A DNA stretch of 64,000 nt, from assembly GCF_003448965.1 (NCBI RefSeq), contig NZ_QRGC01000016.1, positions 1 through 64,000 on the forward strand. Direction: 5' to 3'. Below the pieces are notes generated by a model. That model made no database searches. It worked only from the letters and a program-made list of their open reading frames with translations, and was not told the origin of the DNA. The stretch is from Oceanicella sp. SM1341 (GTDB taxonomy: Bacteria > Pseudomonadota > Alphaproteobacteria > Rhodobacterales > Rhodobacteraceae). Below, piece after piece: positions 8,767 through 17,369 of this stretch. How positions within the stretch are numbered: position 1 is the first letter of the stretch; every line of letters starts with the position of its first letter. The position numbers were made by a program, and so were the translations under genes.

Positions 8767-9712
8767 CGCCGCCCACGCGCTGGTGGCCGCGCAGATGCCG
8801 CCCAGCCCGCAATACGCCTGGCCGCTGCTGGCCGAGGCCGCGGGCGCCGAGGTCTGGCTCAAGCACGAGAACCACACCCCGGCCGGAGCCTTCAAGATCC
8901 GCGGCGGCATCACCTACATCGACTGGCTGCGCAAGGCCCAGCCGGAGGTGCGCGGCATCATCACCGCCACCCGCGGCAACCACGGCCAGTCCCAGGCCCG
9001 GGCGGCCTCCGCCGCGGGGCTGCAGCCGGTGGTGGTTGTCCCGCACGGCAATTCGGCGGAGAAGAACGCCGCCATGCGCGGCTTCGGCGCCCGGCTGCTG
9101 GAGCATGGCGCGGATTTCGAGACCGCCCGCGCCGAGGCCGAGCGGCTGGCGCAGGCCGAGGGGCTGAGCATGGTGCCGTCGTTCCATCCCGAGCTGGTGC
9201 GCGGTGTCGCCACCTGCGGGCTGGAGCTGCTGCGCGCCGTGCCCGACCTCGACACGGTCTACGTGCCGGTGGGGCTCGGCTCGGGCATCTGCGGCATGAT
9301 CGCGGCGCGCGATGCGCTCGGGCATCCGGCGCGCATCGTGGGCGTGGTGGCCGAGGGCGCGCCCGCCGCGCGGCTCTCCTTCGAGGCCGGCCACCCGGTG
9401 GCCACCAACACCGCCCGCACCTTCGCCGACGGCATCGCCCTGCGCAGCGCCGACGCGGCTGCACTGGCGATCTACCGCGCCGGGGCGGAGCGCCTCATCT
9501 CCGTGTCGGACGCCGAGATCGCCGAGGCGATGCGGCTGATCTTCCGCGCCACCCACAACCTCGCCGAGGGGGCGGGGGCCGCCGCCCTCGCCGGGCTGAT
9601 GCAGGAGCGCGGGCGCCTCGCCGGCCGCAAGGTGGCCGCCGTGCTCTCGGGCGGCAACATCGACACGCCGCTCTTCGCCGAGGTGCTGGCAGGGGGCGTG
9701 CCGGCGGCCTAG
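8741..9712 (+). CDS. Threonine/serine dehydratase-like PLP enzyme
   Basis: A 323-residue fold-type II PLP enzyme. The PLP lysine is Lys52 in PAGAFKIRGG; TRGNHGQSQA is the substrate loop and SGGNID near the C-terminus belongs to the cofactor-binding region. It lacks the regulatory C-terminal ACT domain of biosynthetic IlvA, so it resembles catabolic dehydratases and EutB-type enzymes. It would deaminate a hydroxy-amino acid to a 2-oxo acid. The ATG at 8741 has GGAGAGGA upstream and overlaps the IclR gene by 26 nt. The true substrate cannot be read from sequence. Confidence 0.85.
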   Translation: MQFTLSELDAAHALVAAQMPPSPQYAWPLLAEAAGAEVWLKHENHTPAGAFKIRGGITYIDWLRKAQPEVRGIITATRGNHGQSQARAASAAGLQPVVVVPHGNSAEKNAAMRGFGARLLEHGADFETARAEAERLAQAEGLSMVPSFHPELVRGVATCGLELLRAVPDLDTVYVPVGLGSGICGMIAARDALGHPARIVGVVAEGAPAARLSFEAGHPVATNTARTFADGIALRSADAAALAIYRAGAERLISVSDAEIAEAMRLIFRATHNLAEGAGAAALAGLMQERGRLAGRKVAAVLSGGNIDTPLFAEVLAGGVPAA

Positions 9713-10032
9713 CGGGGCGCGCGCGCCTTCACCGCCTCGATCTCGCGCAGCATGCGGCGCAGCGCGTCGAGCGCCTCCCGCTCCTGCGGGGCAAGCGGCG
9801 TTTTCGGCTCGAAATGCGCGGCAATCACGCCGAGTGCATCGCCAATGCGCCCGAGCTGGCGGCCGTAGCTGCCGACCTCCTCGAGCACCCGCGCCTCGGT
9901 CTCCGGATCCTCGGAGCGGCCCATGTTGATGGTCACCAGGCTGAAGCTGTTGCCGATCGCGGTCATCAGCGAGGTCCACTGGCGGAAGATCTGCGAGACG
10001 TTCCCCGACAGGGGCATGTGGAATACCGGCAT
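9709..10032 (-). CDS. Conserved-looking hypothetical protein, 107 residues
   Basis: I do not recognise this protein. The ATG at 10032 has GGAG about 8 nt upstream; the longer frame to 10161 is not protein-like. The predicted product is mostly helical and charged at the C-terminus (ending EREALDALRRMLREIEAVKARAPR-like), with a more hydrophobic N-terminal part containing FRQWTSLMTAIGNSFSLVT. It has no signal peptide and no clear membrane helix. Its 3' end overlaps the dehydratase gene by 4 nt in convergent orientation. It may be a small helical-bundle protein. The next upstream gene on the same strand encodes a Rid-family protein about 140 bp away. Confidence 0.6.
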   Translation of the reverse strand: MPVFHMPLSGNVSQIFRQWTSLMTAIGNSFSLVTINMGRSEDPETEARVLEEVGSYGRQLGRIGDALGVIAAHFEPKTPLAPQEREALDALRRMLREIEAVKARAPR

Positions 10033-10174
10033 GAACACACTCCGTCCCGTGCCCCTCACGCGCGTCCCCCGCTGCCCAGACTGCCCGCCCGGGCCGGCGC
10101 GGAGAAGACGGCGCAATGCCGCGGAACAGAGCTGATGAACAATCTCCATTCCGCCGCGCAAGCCCGCGGAATGG

Positions 10175-10561
10175 CTAATTTATCGCCAGGACCTCGATCT
10201 CCACCACGAACTCCGGCCGGGTGAAGCCGCCCACGATCATCAGCGTGGAGGCGGGCGGCGGCGAGACCTCGGCCAGCCAGGCGTCGCGCGCCTTCATGTA
10301 GCCGGCCATGTGCTCGCGCGCCGTCACGAATGCATTCAATCGGATCACCGAGGCGGGGGTGGCGCCGGCCTCCGCCAGGATCGCTTCGATATTTCCGAAG
10401 CAGAGGGCTGCCTGCGCCTCCGCCCCCTCGGGTACCGTGCCGTCGGCGGCGATGCCGAGCTGGCCGGAGGTGGCGATCAGCCCGCGCCCCGGCGGCACCT
10501 CGATCCCGTGCGAGTAGCGCGCGAAGGGCGGGCGGATGGAGGGCGGTGTGAGGGCTTTCAT
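10175..10561 (-). CDS. RidA/YjgF-family protein without the catalytic arginine
   Basis: A 128-residue Rid-superfamily protein with the full trimer-forming fold, including the conserved end VVEIEVLAIN. In true RidA imine deaminases the active-site arginine lies in PARS; here the aligned segment reads PPASTLMI, so Arg is replaced by Ser. It therefore probably belongs to one of the non-deaminase Rid subfamilies, often found beside amine or pyrimidine breakdown genes. The ATG at 10561 is divergent from the large NMT1-type operon starting at 10813, which it may serve. Confidence 0.85.
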   Translation of the reverse strand: MKALTPPSIRPPFARYSHGIEVPPGRGLIATSGQLGIAADGTVPEGAEAQAALCFGNIEAILAEAGATPASVIRLNAFVTAREHMAGYMKARDAWLAEVSPPPASTLMIVGGFTRPEFVVEIEVLAIN

Positions 10562-10812
10562 GGCGGCTGCCTTTCGCTATGGTGATTCCGTGACGACGCC
10601 CTTTCTCGCAGGCGCGGCGGCCGGCGGGAAAGTCCGTGGCCGGCGGGCGGAGAATTTTCCCGACCATCTGGTCAGGGTTTCAGCAGCCGCGCGCAAAGCC
10701 TGTGCATTTTGGCGGCAATGCGGGGGTATCCCCGGAAAAAGCCGATATGCGCACTTGTCGACAATTCAACCGGAACGCACTCTGGCCCGGGCGACAATCA
10801 ACGGAGGCGCGC
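10562..10812. promoter_or_regulatory. Divergent control region with GACCA-TC-TGGTC palindrome
   Basis: This 251-bp space separates the Rid gene (minus) from the long plus-strand catabolic operon. It has an exact palindrome GACCATCTGGTC at 10662-10673, which is a likely operator. No convincing -35/-10 pair was found. The gene for a cognate regulator is not adjacent; the nearest candidate is the MocR-type regulator at 19918-21333. Confidence 0.4.
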
Positions 10813-11805
10813 ATGAAGGCGGGATTCATCACGGCGGTGGCGGCATCGCTGATCGCGGTATCGGCACAGGCCCAGGACCTGGTGGAAGTGTCCTACGGCA
10901 CCAACTGGCTGGCCCAGGCCGAGCACGGCGGCTTCTACCAGGCGGTGGCCGACGGCACCTATGCCGAGTGCGGCCTCGATGTCACCATCGTGCCGGGCGG
11001 CCCGCAGGTGAACAACCGCGCACTCATGCTCGCCGGGCGCATCGACTTCAACATGGGCGGCGACCTGCTGCAGGCCTTCTCGGCCGTCGAGCAGGGCATC
11101 CCGGTGGTCAATGTCGCGGCCATCTTCCAGAAGCACCCGCAGGTGATCCTCGCCCACCCCGGCGTGGCCGACAGCTGGGAGGACCTCAAGAAGCTCAAGC
11201 TGCTGATCGGCGACAACGGCTACCAGAGCTACTACCAGTGGATGATCAAGGCCTACGGCTTCACCGAGAGCCAGCGCGTGCCCTACACGTTCAACCCCGC
11301 GCCCTTCCTCGCCGACAAGGAAACCGGCATGCAGGGCTACCTCTCCTCCGAGCCCTACGTGGTGGAGAAGGAAGGCGGCTTCACCCCCAACGTGTTCCTG
11401 ATCGCCGACCAGGGCTATTCCAGCTACGCCACCACCATCGAGACCATGCGCGACACGCTGGAGAGCCGCCCCGAGGTGGTGAAATGCTTCGTCGAGGGCT
11501 CGATAAAGGGCTGGTACACCTATCTCTACGCTGACGGATCGGCCGCCAACGCCCTGATCATGCAGGACAATCCGGAGATGACCCAGGACAAGATCGACTA
11601 CGCCCTGGAGAAGATGAAGGAAAACGGCATCGCCGACAGCGGTGACGCGCTGGAGAAGGGCATCGGCGTGATGACCGAGGAAAAGGTGAAGGACTTCTAC
11701 GACAAGATGGTGGAGGCCGGCGTGGTCTCGGCCGATCTCGACTGGCAGGCCTCCTTCGTGACCGATTTCGTCGGCCAGGGTGTCGGCATGGACATCAAGC
11801 AGTAA
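10813..11805 (+). CDS. ABC transporter substrate-binding protein, NMT1/THI5-like
   Basis: A 330-residue periplasmic protein with a Sec signal peptide (cleavage about AQA-QD at residues 20-21). The core matches the NMT1/THI5-like family (VSYGTNWLAQAEHGGFYQAVADG, GGPQVNNRALMLAGRIDFNMG). Members bind pyrimidine precursors of thiamine, riboflavin-type compounds or other small organics. The ATG at 10813 has GGAGG upstream; 59 earlier in-frame codons are rejected because they precede the signal peptide. First gene of an operon encoding a transporter and eight enzymes. A ring-nitrogen ligand is inferred from the downstream deaminase-like and creatininase-like genes. Confidence 0.9.
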   Translation: MKAGFITAVAASLIAVSAQAQDLVEVSYGTNWLAQAEHGGFYQAVADGTYAECGLDVTIVPGGPQVNNRALMLAGRIDFNMGGDLLQAFSAVEQGIPVVNVAAIFQKHPQVILAHPGVADSWEDLKKLKLLIGDNGYQSYYQWMIKAYGFTESQRVPYTFNPAPFLADKETGMQGYLSSEPYVVEKEGGFTPNVFLIADQGYSSYATTIETMRDTLESRPEVVKCFVEGSIKGWYTYLYADGSAANALIMQDNPEMTQDKIDYALEKMKENGIADSGDALEKGIGVMTEEKVKDFYDKMVEAGVVSADLDWQASFVTDFVGQGVGMDIKQ

Positions 11806-11826
11806 CGGCAGAAACGGACGGCAGCC

Positions 11827-11853
11827 GCGCCCGGGGGCATTCTCCCCGGGCGC
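11827..11853 (+). terminator. Intercistronic stem-loop after the binding-protein gene
   Basis: Exact 10-bp stem GCGCCCGGGG/CCCCGGGCGC (11827-11836 and 11844-11853) with a 7-nt loop, 21 bp after the binding-protein stop and before the ATPase. There is no T-run, so it more likely stabilises the upstream message end or partly attenuates transcription than stops it. Confidence 0.6.
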
Positions 11854-11872
11854 AGGACGACCGGGAGACAGC

Positions 11873-12652
11873 ATGACCCCTCCAACCACAGGCCAGCGCC
11901 CCGAGCTGATGAGCGTGAACCGCGTGGGCAAGGTGTTCGGCGGCGCCACCGTGGCGTTGCAGGACATGTCGCTCACCGTGCGGCAGGGGGATTTCATCTC
12001 GCTGCTCGGCCCCTCGGGCTGCGGCAAGTCCACCGCGCTGCGGCTGATGTCGGGCCTCTCGCTGCCCACCTCGGGCGCCATCCGCTGGGCCGTGCCGCAG
12101 GAGCCGGGCGCCCTCGGCGTGGTGTTCCAGGAGCCCACGCTGATGCCCTGGGCCACGGTGGAGCAGAACGTCTGGCTGCCGATGCGCCTGCGCGGCGCCT
12201 CGCTCTCCTCCGTGCGCGGCGAGATCTCGGAGACCCTGCGGCTGGTGGGGCTCGACGGCTTCCAGCGCGCCTACCCGCGCGAGCTCTCGGGCGGCATGAA
12301 GATGCGCGTGTCCATCGCCCGCGCCCTCGTGACCCGGCCGAAGCTCATCCTGATGGACGAGCCCTTCGCCGCACTCGACGAGATCACCCGCTTCAAGCTC
12401 AACAACGACCTGCTCACCCTGCAGGCCGAGCTGGGCTGCACGGTGGTCTTCGTCACCCACTCGGTGTTCGAGAGCGTGTTCCTCTCCGACCGCATCGTGG
12501 TGATGGCCGCCCGCCCCGGCCGGGTGCTGCGCGAGCTTGCCGTGGACGCGCCCTACCCGCGCGACGAGAGCTTCCGCACCTCGGCCGAATACGCCGCCCT
12601 GTGCCGCGAGGCCTCCGCCGCCCTGCATGACGCGATGGGAGAAGCCGCATGA
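11873..12652 (+). CDS. ABC transporter ATP-binding protein (nitrate/taurine/NMT1 type)
   Basis: A 259-residue ATPase. Walker A is GPSGCGKST, the signature LSGGMKMR and Walker B LILMDEP. It powers uptake with the permease that overlaps its end (ATGA at 12649). The ATG at 11873 follows GGGAG; an in-frame ATG at 11780 lies inside the binding-protein gene and is rejected. Sequence type (SsuB/TauB-like) fits the NMT1-type binding protein upstream. Confidence 0.92.
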   Translation: MTPPTTGQRPELMSVNRVGKVFGGATVALQDMSLTVRQGDFISLLGPSGCGKSTALRLMSGLSLPTSGAIRWAVPQEPGALGVVFQEPTLMPWATVEQNVWLPMRLRGASLSSVRGEISETLRLVGLDGFQRAYPRELSGGMKMRVSIARALVTRPKLILMDEPFAALDEITRFKLNNDLLTLQAELGCTVVFVTHSVFESVFLSDRIVVMAARPGRVLRELAVDAPYPRDESFRTSAEYAALCREASAALHDAMGEAA

Positions 12653-13506
12653 CCAGCCTCACCGAGGGCAGCGCGCCCGAGCTCGTCGATGTCGAGGAGC
12701 GCAGCCGCCGCCGGCGCCTTGCGTTCGAGAAATGGGGCAAGTGGGTGCTGCCGGTGCTGGTGATCGGGCTCGGCATCCTCGCCTGGCACCTTGTCGTCAC
12801 GCTCAACGGCATCCCGCACTACATCCTGCCCGGGCCGGTGCTGGTGTTCGAGACGCTGGTGAAGGACTGGGCGCTCCTGCTCGACGCCCTGCTCATCACC
12901 CTGCAGATCACCCTCATGGCGCTCGCCATCGCGGTGATCGGCGGCGTGGGGCTGGCGGTGCTCTTCACCCAGTCGCGGCTGGTGGAGATGTCCTTCTACC
13001 CCTACGCGGTCATCCTGCAGGTGACGCCCATCGTGTCGATCGCGCCGCTGATCTTCATCTATGTCGACAACAAGATGGCGGGCCTGCTGATCTGCGCCTG
13101 GATCGTGGCCTTCTTTCCGGTGCTCTCCAACACCACGCTGGGGCTGAACTCGGCCGACCACAACCTGCGTGACCTGTTCCGCATCTACGGCGCCACGCGC
13201 TGGCAGCGGCTGCGCTACCTGCAGCTGCCCTCGGCACTGCCGTACTTCCTCGGCGGCCTGCGCATCGCCGGCGGGCTGGCGCTGATCGGCTCGGTGGTGG
13301 CGGAATACGTGGCGGGCACCGGCGGGGTGGGCTCGGGCCTTGCCTTCACCATCCTGGAGGCGAGCTACCGGCTCAACATTCCGCGCATGTTTGCCGCACT
13401 CCTCCTGATTGCAGCGACCGGCGTGGTGATCTATGCCGGGTTGAGCTTCCTCAGCTACATGCTGCTGCACAAATGGCATGAAAGCGCCATCCGGCGCGAG
13501 GTGTAA
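12649..13506 (+). CDS. ABC transporter permease (SsuC/ThiX type)
   Basis: A 285-residue membrane protein with about six helices and the BPD-transport motif near DLFRIYGATRWQRLRYLQLP, which docks to the ATPase. Its start overlaps the ATPase stop (ATGA). A single permease gene implies a homodimer in the membrane. It completes the uptake system at the head of the catabolic operon. Confidence 0.92.
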   Translation: MTSLTEGSAPELVDVEERSRRRRLAFEKWGKWVLPVLVIGLGILAWHLVVTLNGIPHYILPGPVLVFETLVKDWALLLDALLITLQITLMALAIAVIGGVGLAVLFTQSRLVEMSFYPYAVILQVTPIVSIAPLIFIYVDNKMAGLLICAWIVAFFPVLSNTTLGLNSADHNLRDLFRIYGATRWQRLRYLQLPSALPYFLGGLRIAGGLALIGSVVAEYVAGTGGVGSGLAFTILEASYRLNIPRMFAALLLIAATGVVIYAGLSFLSYMLLHKWHESAIRREV

Positions 13507-13511
13507 AACGT

Positions 13512-14783
13512 ATGGACTTCAGAGATCTTCCCAAGACCGGCTCCTACCGGCTTGAAAACATGCGCGTTCCCGCCTGCCTTGCCGGGGGTGGCGAGGGGCT
13601 GGTGCCGCTCTCGCTCACCATCGCGGGCGGGCGCATCTCGGAGGCGCCGGCCGATGCGGTGCTCGACATGAAGGGGGCGATGGTGTTTCCCGCCTTCACC
13701 GACATGCACACCCATCTCGACAAGGGCCACATCTCGCCCCGCGCGCCAAACCCCGACGGCACCTTCCCCGGCGCGCTCGCTACCGTGGGCGCCGACCGGG
13801 TGGCGAACTGGAGTGCCGAGGACGTTCGCGCCCGGATGGATTTTTCCCTGCGCTGCGCCTTCGCCCATGGCACCGCGCGCATCCGTACCCATCTCGACAG
13901 CCTCGCCCCGCAGGACGAGATCTCCTTCCCGGTGTTCCGCGAGATGCGGGCCGAATGGGCCGGGCGCATCGAGCTGCAGGCGAGCTGCCTTGTCGCCATC
14001 GACCGGATGGAGCTCGACGGCTGCTTCCGCCGCACGGCGCAGATCGTGGCCGAGAGCGGCTCCGTGCTCGGCTGTGTCGCCTACCCGATGCCGGGCATCG
14101 AGGCGCAGCTCGACGGGTTCCTCGCGCTCGCCGAGCACCACGGGCTCGACGCCGATTTCCATGTCGACGAGACCGGAGACCCCGCAGCCGACGCCCTGCG
14201 CTCCATCGCCGAGGCGGTGCTGCGCACCGGCTTTCAGGGCCATGTCACCGTGGGCCACTGCTGCTCGCTCGCCGTGCAGGAGGAGGCGGTGGCCCTCTCC
14301 ACCCTCGACACGGTGGCAAGGGCCGGCCTGCACGTGGTCTCCCTGCCGATGTGCAACATGTACCTGCAGGACCGGGTGGCCGGCCGCACGCCGCGCTGGC
14401 GGGGCGTCACCATGGTGCAGGAGATGAAGGCGCGAGGCATTCCGGTGGCCTTCGCTTCCGACAACACGCGCGACCCCTTCTATGCCTACGGCGATCTCGA
14501 CATGCTCGAGGTGATGCGCGAGGCCACCCGCATCGCCCATCTCGACCATGGCGCGGACGACTGGGTGCGCGCCTTCACCACCGTGCCCGACACGGCCTGC
14601 CGCTTCGCGAGCCCCGGCCTCGCGCCCGGCGCGCCGGCGGACATGGTGATCACCCGGGCGCGCAACTGGTCCGAGCTCTTCGCCCGGCCGCAGGCCGACC
14701 GCATCGTCATCCGCGCCGGCCGGCAGGTCGACCGCACCCTGCCCGACTATTCCGAGCTCGACCCGCTCATGGAGACAGCATGA
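13512..14783 (+). CDS. Cytosine-deaminase-like amidohydrolase
   Basis: A 423-residue metal-dependent amidohydrolase closest to cytosine deaminase (CodA). All catalytic positions can be seen: His66 and His68 in DMHTHLDKG, His217 and Glu220 in FHVDETGD, His249 in GHCCSL and Asp317 in SDNTRDPFY. These match CodA His61/63, His214, Glu217, His246 and Asp313 in order. It should deaminate or open a ring in a pyrimidine, triazine, creatinine-like or related compound. It begins 5 bp after the permease and overlaps the next gene by ATGA. The exact ring is unknown because CodA relatives differ in substrate. Confidence 0.85.
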   Translation: MDFRDLPKTGSYRLENMRVPACLAGGGEGLVPLSLTIAGGRISEAPADAVLDMKGAMVFPAFTDMHTHLDKGHISPRAPNPDGTFPGALATVGADRVANWSAEDVRARMDFSLRCAFAHGTARIRTHLDSLAPQDEISFPVFREMRAEWAGRIELQASCLVAIDRMELDGCFRRTAQIVAESGSVLGCVAYPMPGIEAQLDGFLALAEHHGLDADFHVDETGDPAADALRSIAEAVLRTGFQGHVTVGHCCSLAVQEEAVALSTLDTVARAGLHVVSLPMCNMYLQDRVAGRTPRWRGVTMVQEMKARGIPVAFASDNTRDPFYAYGDLDMLEVMREATRIAHLDHGADDWVRAFTTVPDTACRFASPGLAPGAPADMVITRARNWSELFARPQADRIVIRAGRQVDRTLPDYSELDPLMETA

Positions 14784-16183
14784 AACCCAATGTCGCCGCC
14801 GCCCTCGAGGCGCTCTCGCATCTCGACACCACGGTGAACCCGGCCGCGCTGAAGGCCCAGAGCCGGGATTTCTTCTGGTACTCGCCGGTGCTCAAGGCCC
14901 GGCTCGACGGCGTGGTGGCCGATTTCGCCGTCTCCCCCGCCACGGAGGAGGAGGTGATCGAGGTGCTGCGCACCTGCTATGCGCATGACTGCCCGGTGAC
15001 CACCCGCGGCGCCGGCACCGGCAACTACGGCCAGGCAATGCCGCTCGCGGGCGGCTGCGTGCTCAACCTGCGCAAGCTGAACCGGGTGAAGGAGATCCTG
15101 CCCGGCCGGCTGATCGTGGAGCCGGGCGCGATCCTGAAGGACATCGACGCCGCCACCCGCGCCCACTCCGGCCAGGAGCTGCGGATGTTCTCCTCCACCT
15201 GGGCGACGGCGAGCATCGGCGGCTTCATCGCCGGCGGCTCGGGCGGCGTGGGCTCGGTGCGCTGGGGCTCGCTGCGCGATCTCGGTAACATCATCCGCCT
15301 GCGCGTGGTCACCATGGAGGCCGAGCCGCGCGTGCTCGAGTTCCGTGGCGAGGAACTGGCCCGCGTCTCCCACGCCTACGGCACCAACGGCATCATCACC
15401 GAGCTGGAGATGCCGCTCGCCCCCGCATACGACTGGGTGGACCTCATGGTCGCCTTCGACGATTTCGCCGAGGCCGCCCGCTATGCCGACGCGCTGGCGA
15501 GCGAGGACGGCATCCTCATCAAGCTCGCCACCGTGATCGAGGGCCCGGCCCCGGCGCGCTACTTCCAGCGCCTCAAGGGGCGGGTGCGCGACGACCAGTC
15601 CCTCGTGCTGCTGATGGTGGCGCCGCACGCGATGGACGCCTTCGAGACCTTCACCGCCCGCCGCCCCGCCGCCTCGCTCCTCTACCGCTCGGACGATTGC
15701 GACTGGGAGCGCGGGCCGGGCATGGTGTTCGAATACGCCTGGAACCACACCACCCTGCGCGCGCTGAAGGTCGACCCCGCCATCACCTACCTGCAGGTGC
15801 GCTACGCCTTCCCCGACCACCTGGAGCGGGTGGAGGAGGTGCGCCGCGTCTTCGGCGAGGAGGTGCTGCAGCACCTCGAGTTCATGCGCACCAACGGCAA
15901 GGTGCATGCCGCCGGCCTCTCGCTGGTGCGCTTCACCACCGAGGAGCGGCTCGACGAGATCGTGCGCCTGCACGAGGAGATGGGCTGCATGATCTTCAAC
16001 CCCCACCGCTACACGCTGGAGGAGGGCGGGCGGCAGTCGGTCGACGCCATCCAGCTCGGCTTCAAGCGCGAGGCAGACCCCAAGGGCCTGCTCAACCCCG
16101 GCAAGATGATCACCTGGGAAGACCCCGACTGGACGTATGACCGGATGTACGCCTACCCCGGTCTCAAGGAGCAGGCCGAATGA
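14780..16183 (+). CDS. FAD-binding oxidase/dehydrogenase (GlcD/VAO family)
   Basis: A 467-residue flavoprotein of the VAO/PCMH type. The PP-loop lies around residues 74-90 (TTRGAGTGNYGQAMPL), followed by IVEPGAILKDID and SIGGFIAGGSGGVGS, which hold the FAD diphosphate. The end (NPHRYTLEEGGRQ... DPKGLLNPGKMI) is the usual C-terminal signature. It probably oxidises a hydroxy acid, amine or ring intermediate. The start overlaps the amidohydrolase by ATGA; a long upstream extension of the frame is a shadow of that gene. Confidence 0.85.
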   Translation: MKPNVAAALEALSHLDTTVNPAALKAQSRDFFWYSPVLKARLDGVVADFAVSPATEEEVIEVLRTCYAHDCPVTTRGAGTGNYGQAMPLAGGCVLNLRKLNRVKEILPGRLIVEPGAILKDIDAATRAHSGQELRMFSSTWATASIGGFIAGGSGGVGSVRWGSLRDLGNIIRLRVVTMEAEPRVLEFRGEELARVSHAYGTNGIITELEMPLAPAYDWVDLMVAFDDFAEAARYADALASEDGILIKLATVIEGPAPARYFQRLKGRVRDDQSLVLLMVAPHAMDAFETFTARRPAASLLYRSDDCDWERGPGMVFEYAWNHTTLRALKVDPAITYLQVRYAFPDHLERVEEVRRVFGEEVLQHLEFMRTNGKVHAAGLSLVRFTTEERLDEIVRLHEEMGCMIFNPHRYTLEEGGRQSVDAIQLGFKREADPKGLLNPGKMITWEDPDWTYDRMYAYPGLKEQAE

Positions 16184-16764
16184 AACGCGCCCTCGTGCTC
16201 TACGCGCATCCCTGCGAGGAGAGCTTCGCCGCCTCCGTGCACCACACGGTCGTCACCCGCCTGCGCGCGAACGACTGGGCGGTGGATGACTGCAACCTCT
16301 ACGAGGAGGGGTTCTCGCCCGTGCTCAGCGGCCCCGAGCGCCGCGCCTACCACGACATCGGCCCCAACACCCTGCCGGTGCAGGACTACGTGGAGCGCAT
16401 CCGCCGCGCCCGGGCGCTGGTGATGGTGTTCCCGGTGTGGAACTTCGGCTATCCGGCCATCCTGAAGGGCTTCTTCGACCGGGTGTTCCTGCCCGGCGTC
16501 TCCTTCGGCATGGTCGACGGCAAGGTGCAGGGCATGCTGCACAACATCCGCCGGGTGGCGGCCGTCACCACCTACGGCGGCACCCGCACCCGGGCCACGC
16601 TGGCGGGCGACCCGCCGCGCCGCATCGTGATGCGCGCCCTGCGCAAGACCGTGCACCCCGGTGCGAGCTTCCGCTATCTCGCCCTCTACGACATGAACCG
16701 CGCCACCCACGTGCAGCGCGAGGCGCATCTCACCCGCGTCTACCGCGAGATGGACGCCTTCTGA
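16180..16764 (+). CDS. NAD(P)H-quinone reductase-like flavodoxin-fold protein (first copy)
   Basis: A 194-residue flavodoxin-fold protein of the NQO/KefF/MdaB type (RALVLYAHPCEESFAASVH; MVFPVWNFGYPAILKGFFDRVF). Such enzymes bind FMN or FAD and reduce quinones, flavins or nitro/azo groups with NAD(P)H. It overlaps both neighbours (ATGA, then TGATG). It is clearly related to the next gene, with the same domain and similar length, so the pair arose by duplication and may work as a heterodimer or a flavin reductase pair. Confidence 0.85.
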   Translation: MKRALVLYAHPCEESFAASVHHTVVTRLRANDWAVDDCNLYEEGFSPVLSGPERRAYHDIGPNTLPVQDYVERIRRARALVMVFPVWNFGYPAILKGFFDRVFLPGVSFGMVDGKVQGMLHNIRRVAAVTTYGGTRTRATLAGDPPRRIVMRALRKTVHPGASFRYLALYDMNRATHVQREAHLTRVYREMDAF

Positions 16765-17369
16765 TGCGCGCGCTCGTCGTCTACTGCCACCCGAACCCGG
16801 AAAGCTACACCGCCGCCGTGCTGGCGGTGGTGCAGGCCCGGCTGGCGGCGGCAGGCGCCGAGACACGGGTGCTCGACCTCTACGCCGAGGGCTTCACGCC
16901 CGCGCTGAGCGCGCAGGAGCTGGCGGATTACGAGAAATCGCCGGAGAACATCGCCCCCGTGGCCGCCCACGTGGAGGCACTGCGCTGGTGCGACACGCTG
17001 ATCTTCGTCTACCCCACCTGGTGGTACGGGCTGCCGGCGGTGCTGAAGGGCTGGCTCGACCGGGTGATGCTGCCCGACGTCGCCTTCCTGATGCCCAAGG
17101 GCGGCGACATCGGCCCCGGCCTCACCCACATCACCCGGCTGGGCGTGTTCACCACCTGCGGGGCGAGCTGGCCGCTCACCTTCTTCATCGGCGCGCCGGG
17201 CAAGCGCACGCTGCTGCGCGGCCTGCGCATCCTGTGCCACCGCCGCGCCCGCACCGCCTTCGCGGCGCATTACCGGATGGACAGCTCCACGCCGCAGAGC
17301 CGCGCCCGCCACCTCGCCCGGGTGGAGGCGCGGATGACCCGGTTCCTCGCCCGAAAGGCCCCCGCATGA
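16764..17369 (+). CDS. NAD(P)H-quinone reductase-like flavodoxin-fold protein (second copy)
   Basis: A 201-residue relative of the preceding protein (ALVVYCHPNPESYTAAVL; IFVYPTWWYGLPAVLKGWLDR). It has the same flavodoxin fold and the VFPxW-like flavin contact as YPTWW. The start codon shares one base with the previous stop. Two tandem reductases beside a 2-oxoglutarate-oxygenase-like gene and an FAD oxidase suggest redox steps in one pathway. Substrate unknown. Confidence 0.85.
   Translation: MRALVVYCHPNPESYTAAVLAVVQARLAAAGAETRVLDLYAEGFTPALSAQELADYEKSPENIAPVAAHVEALRWCDTLIFVYPTWWYGLPAVLKGWLDRVMLPDVAFLMPKGGDIGPGLTHITRLGVFTTCGASWPLTFFIGAPGKRTLLRGLRILCHRRARTAFAAHYRMDSSTPQSRARHLARVEARMTRFLARKAPA

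Noticed and set aside
10175-10561. RidA imine deaminase
   Set aside because: The catalytic arginine position holds serine.
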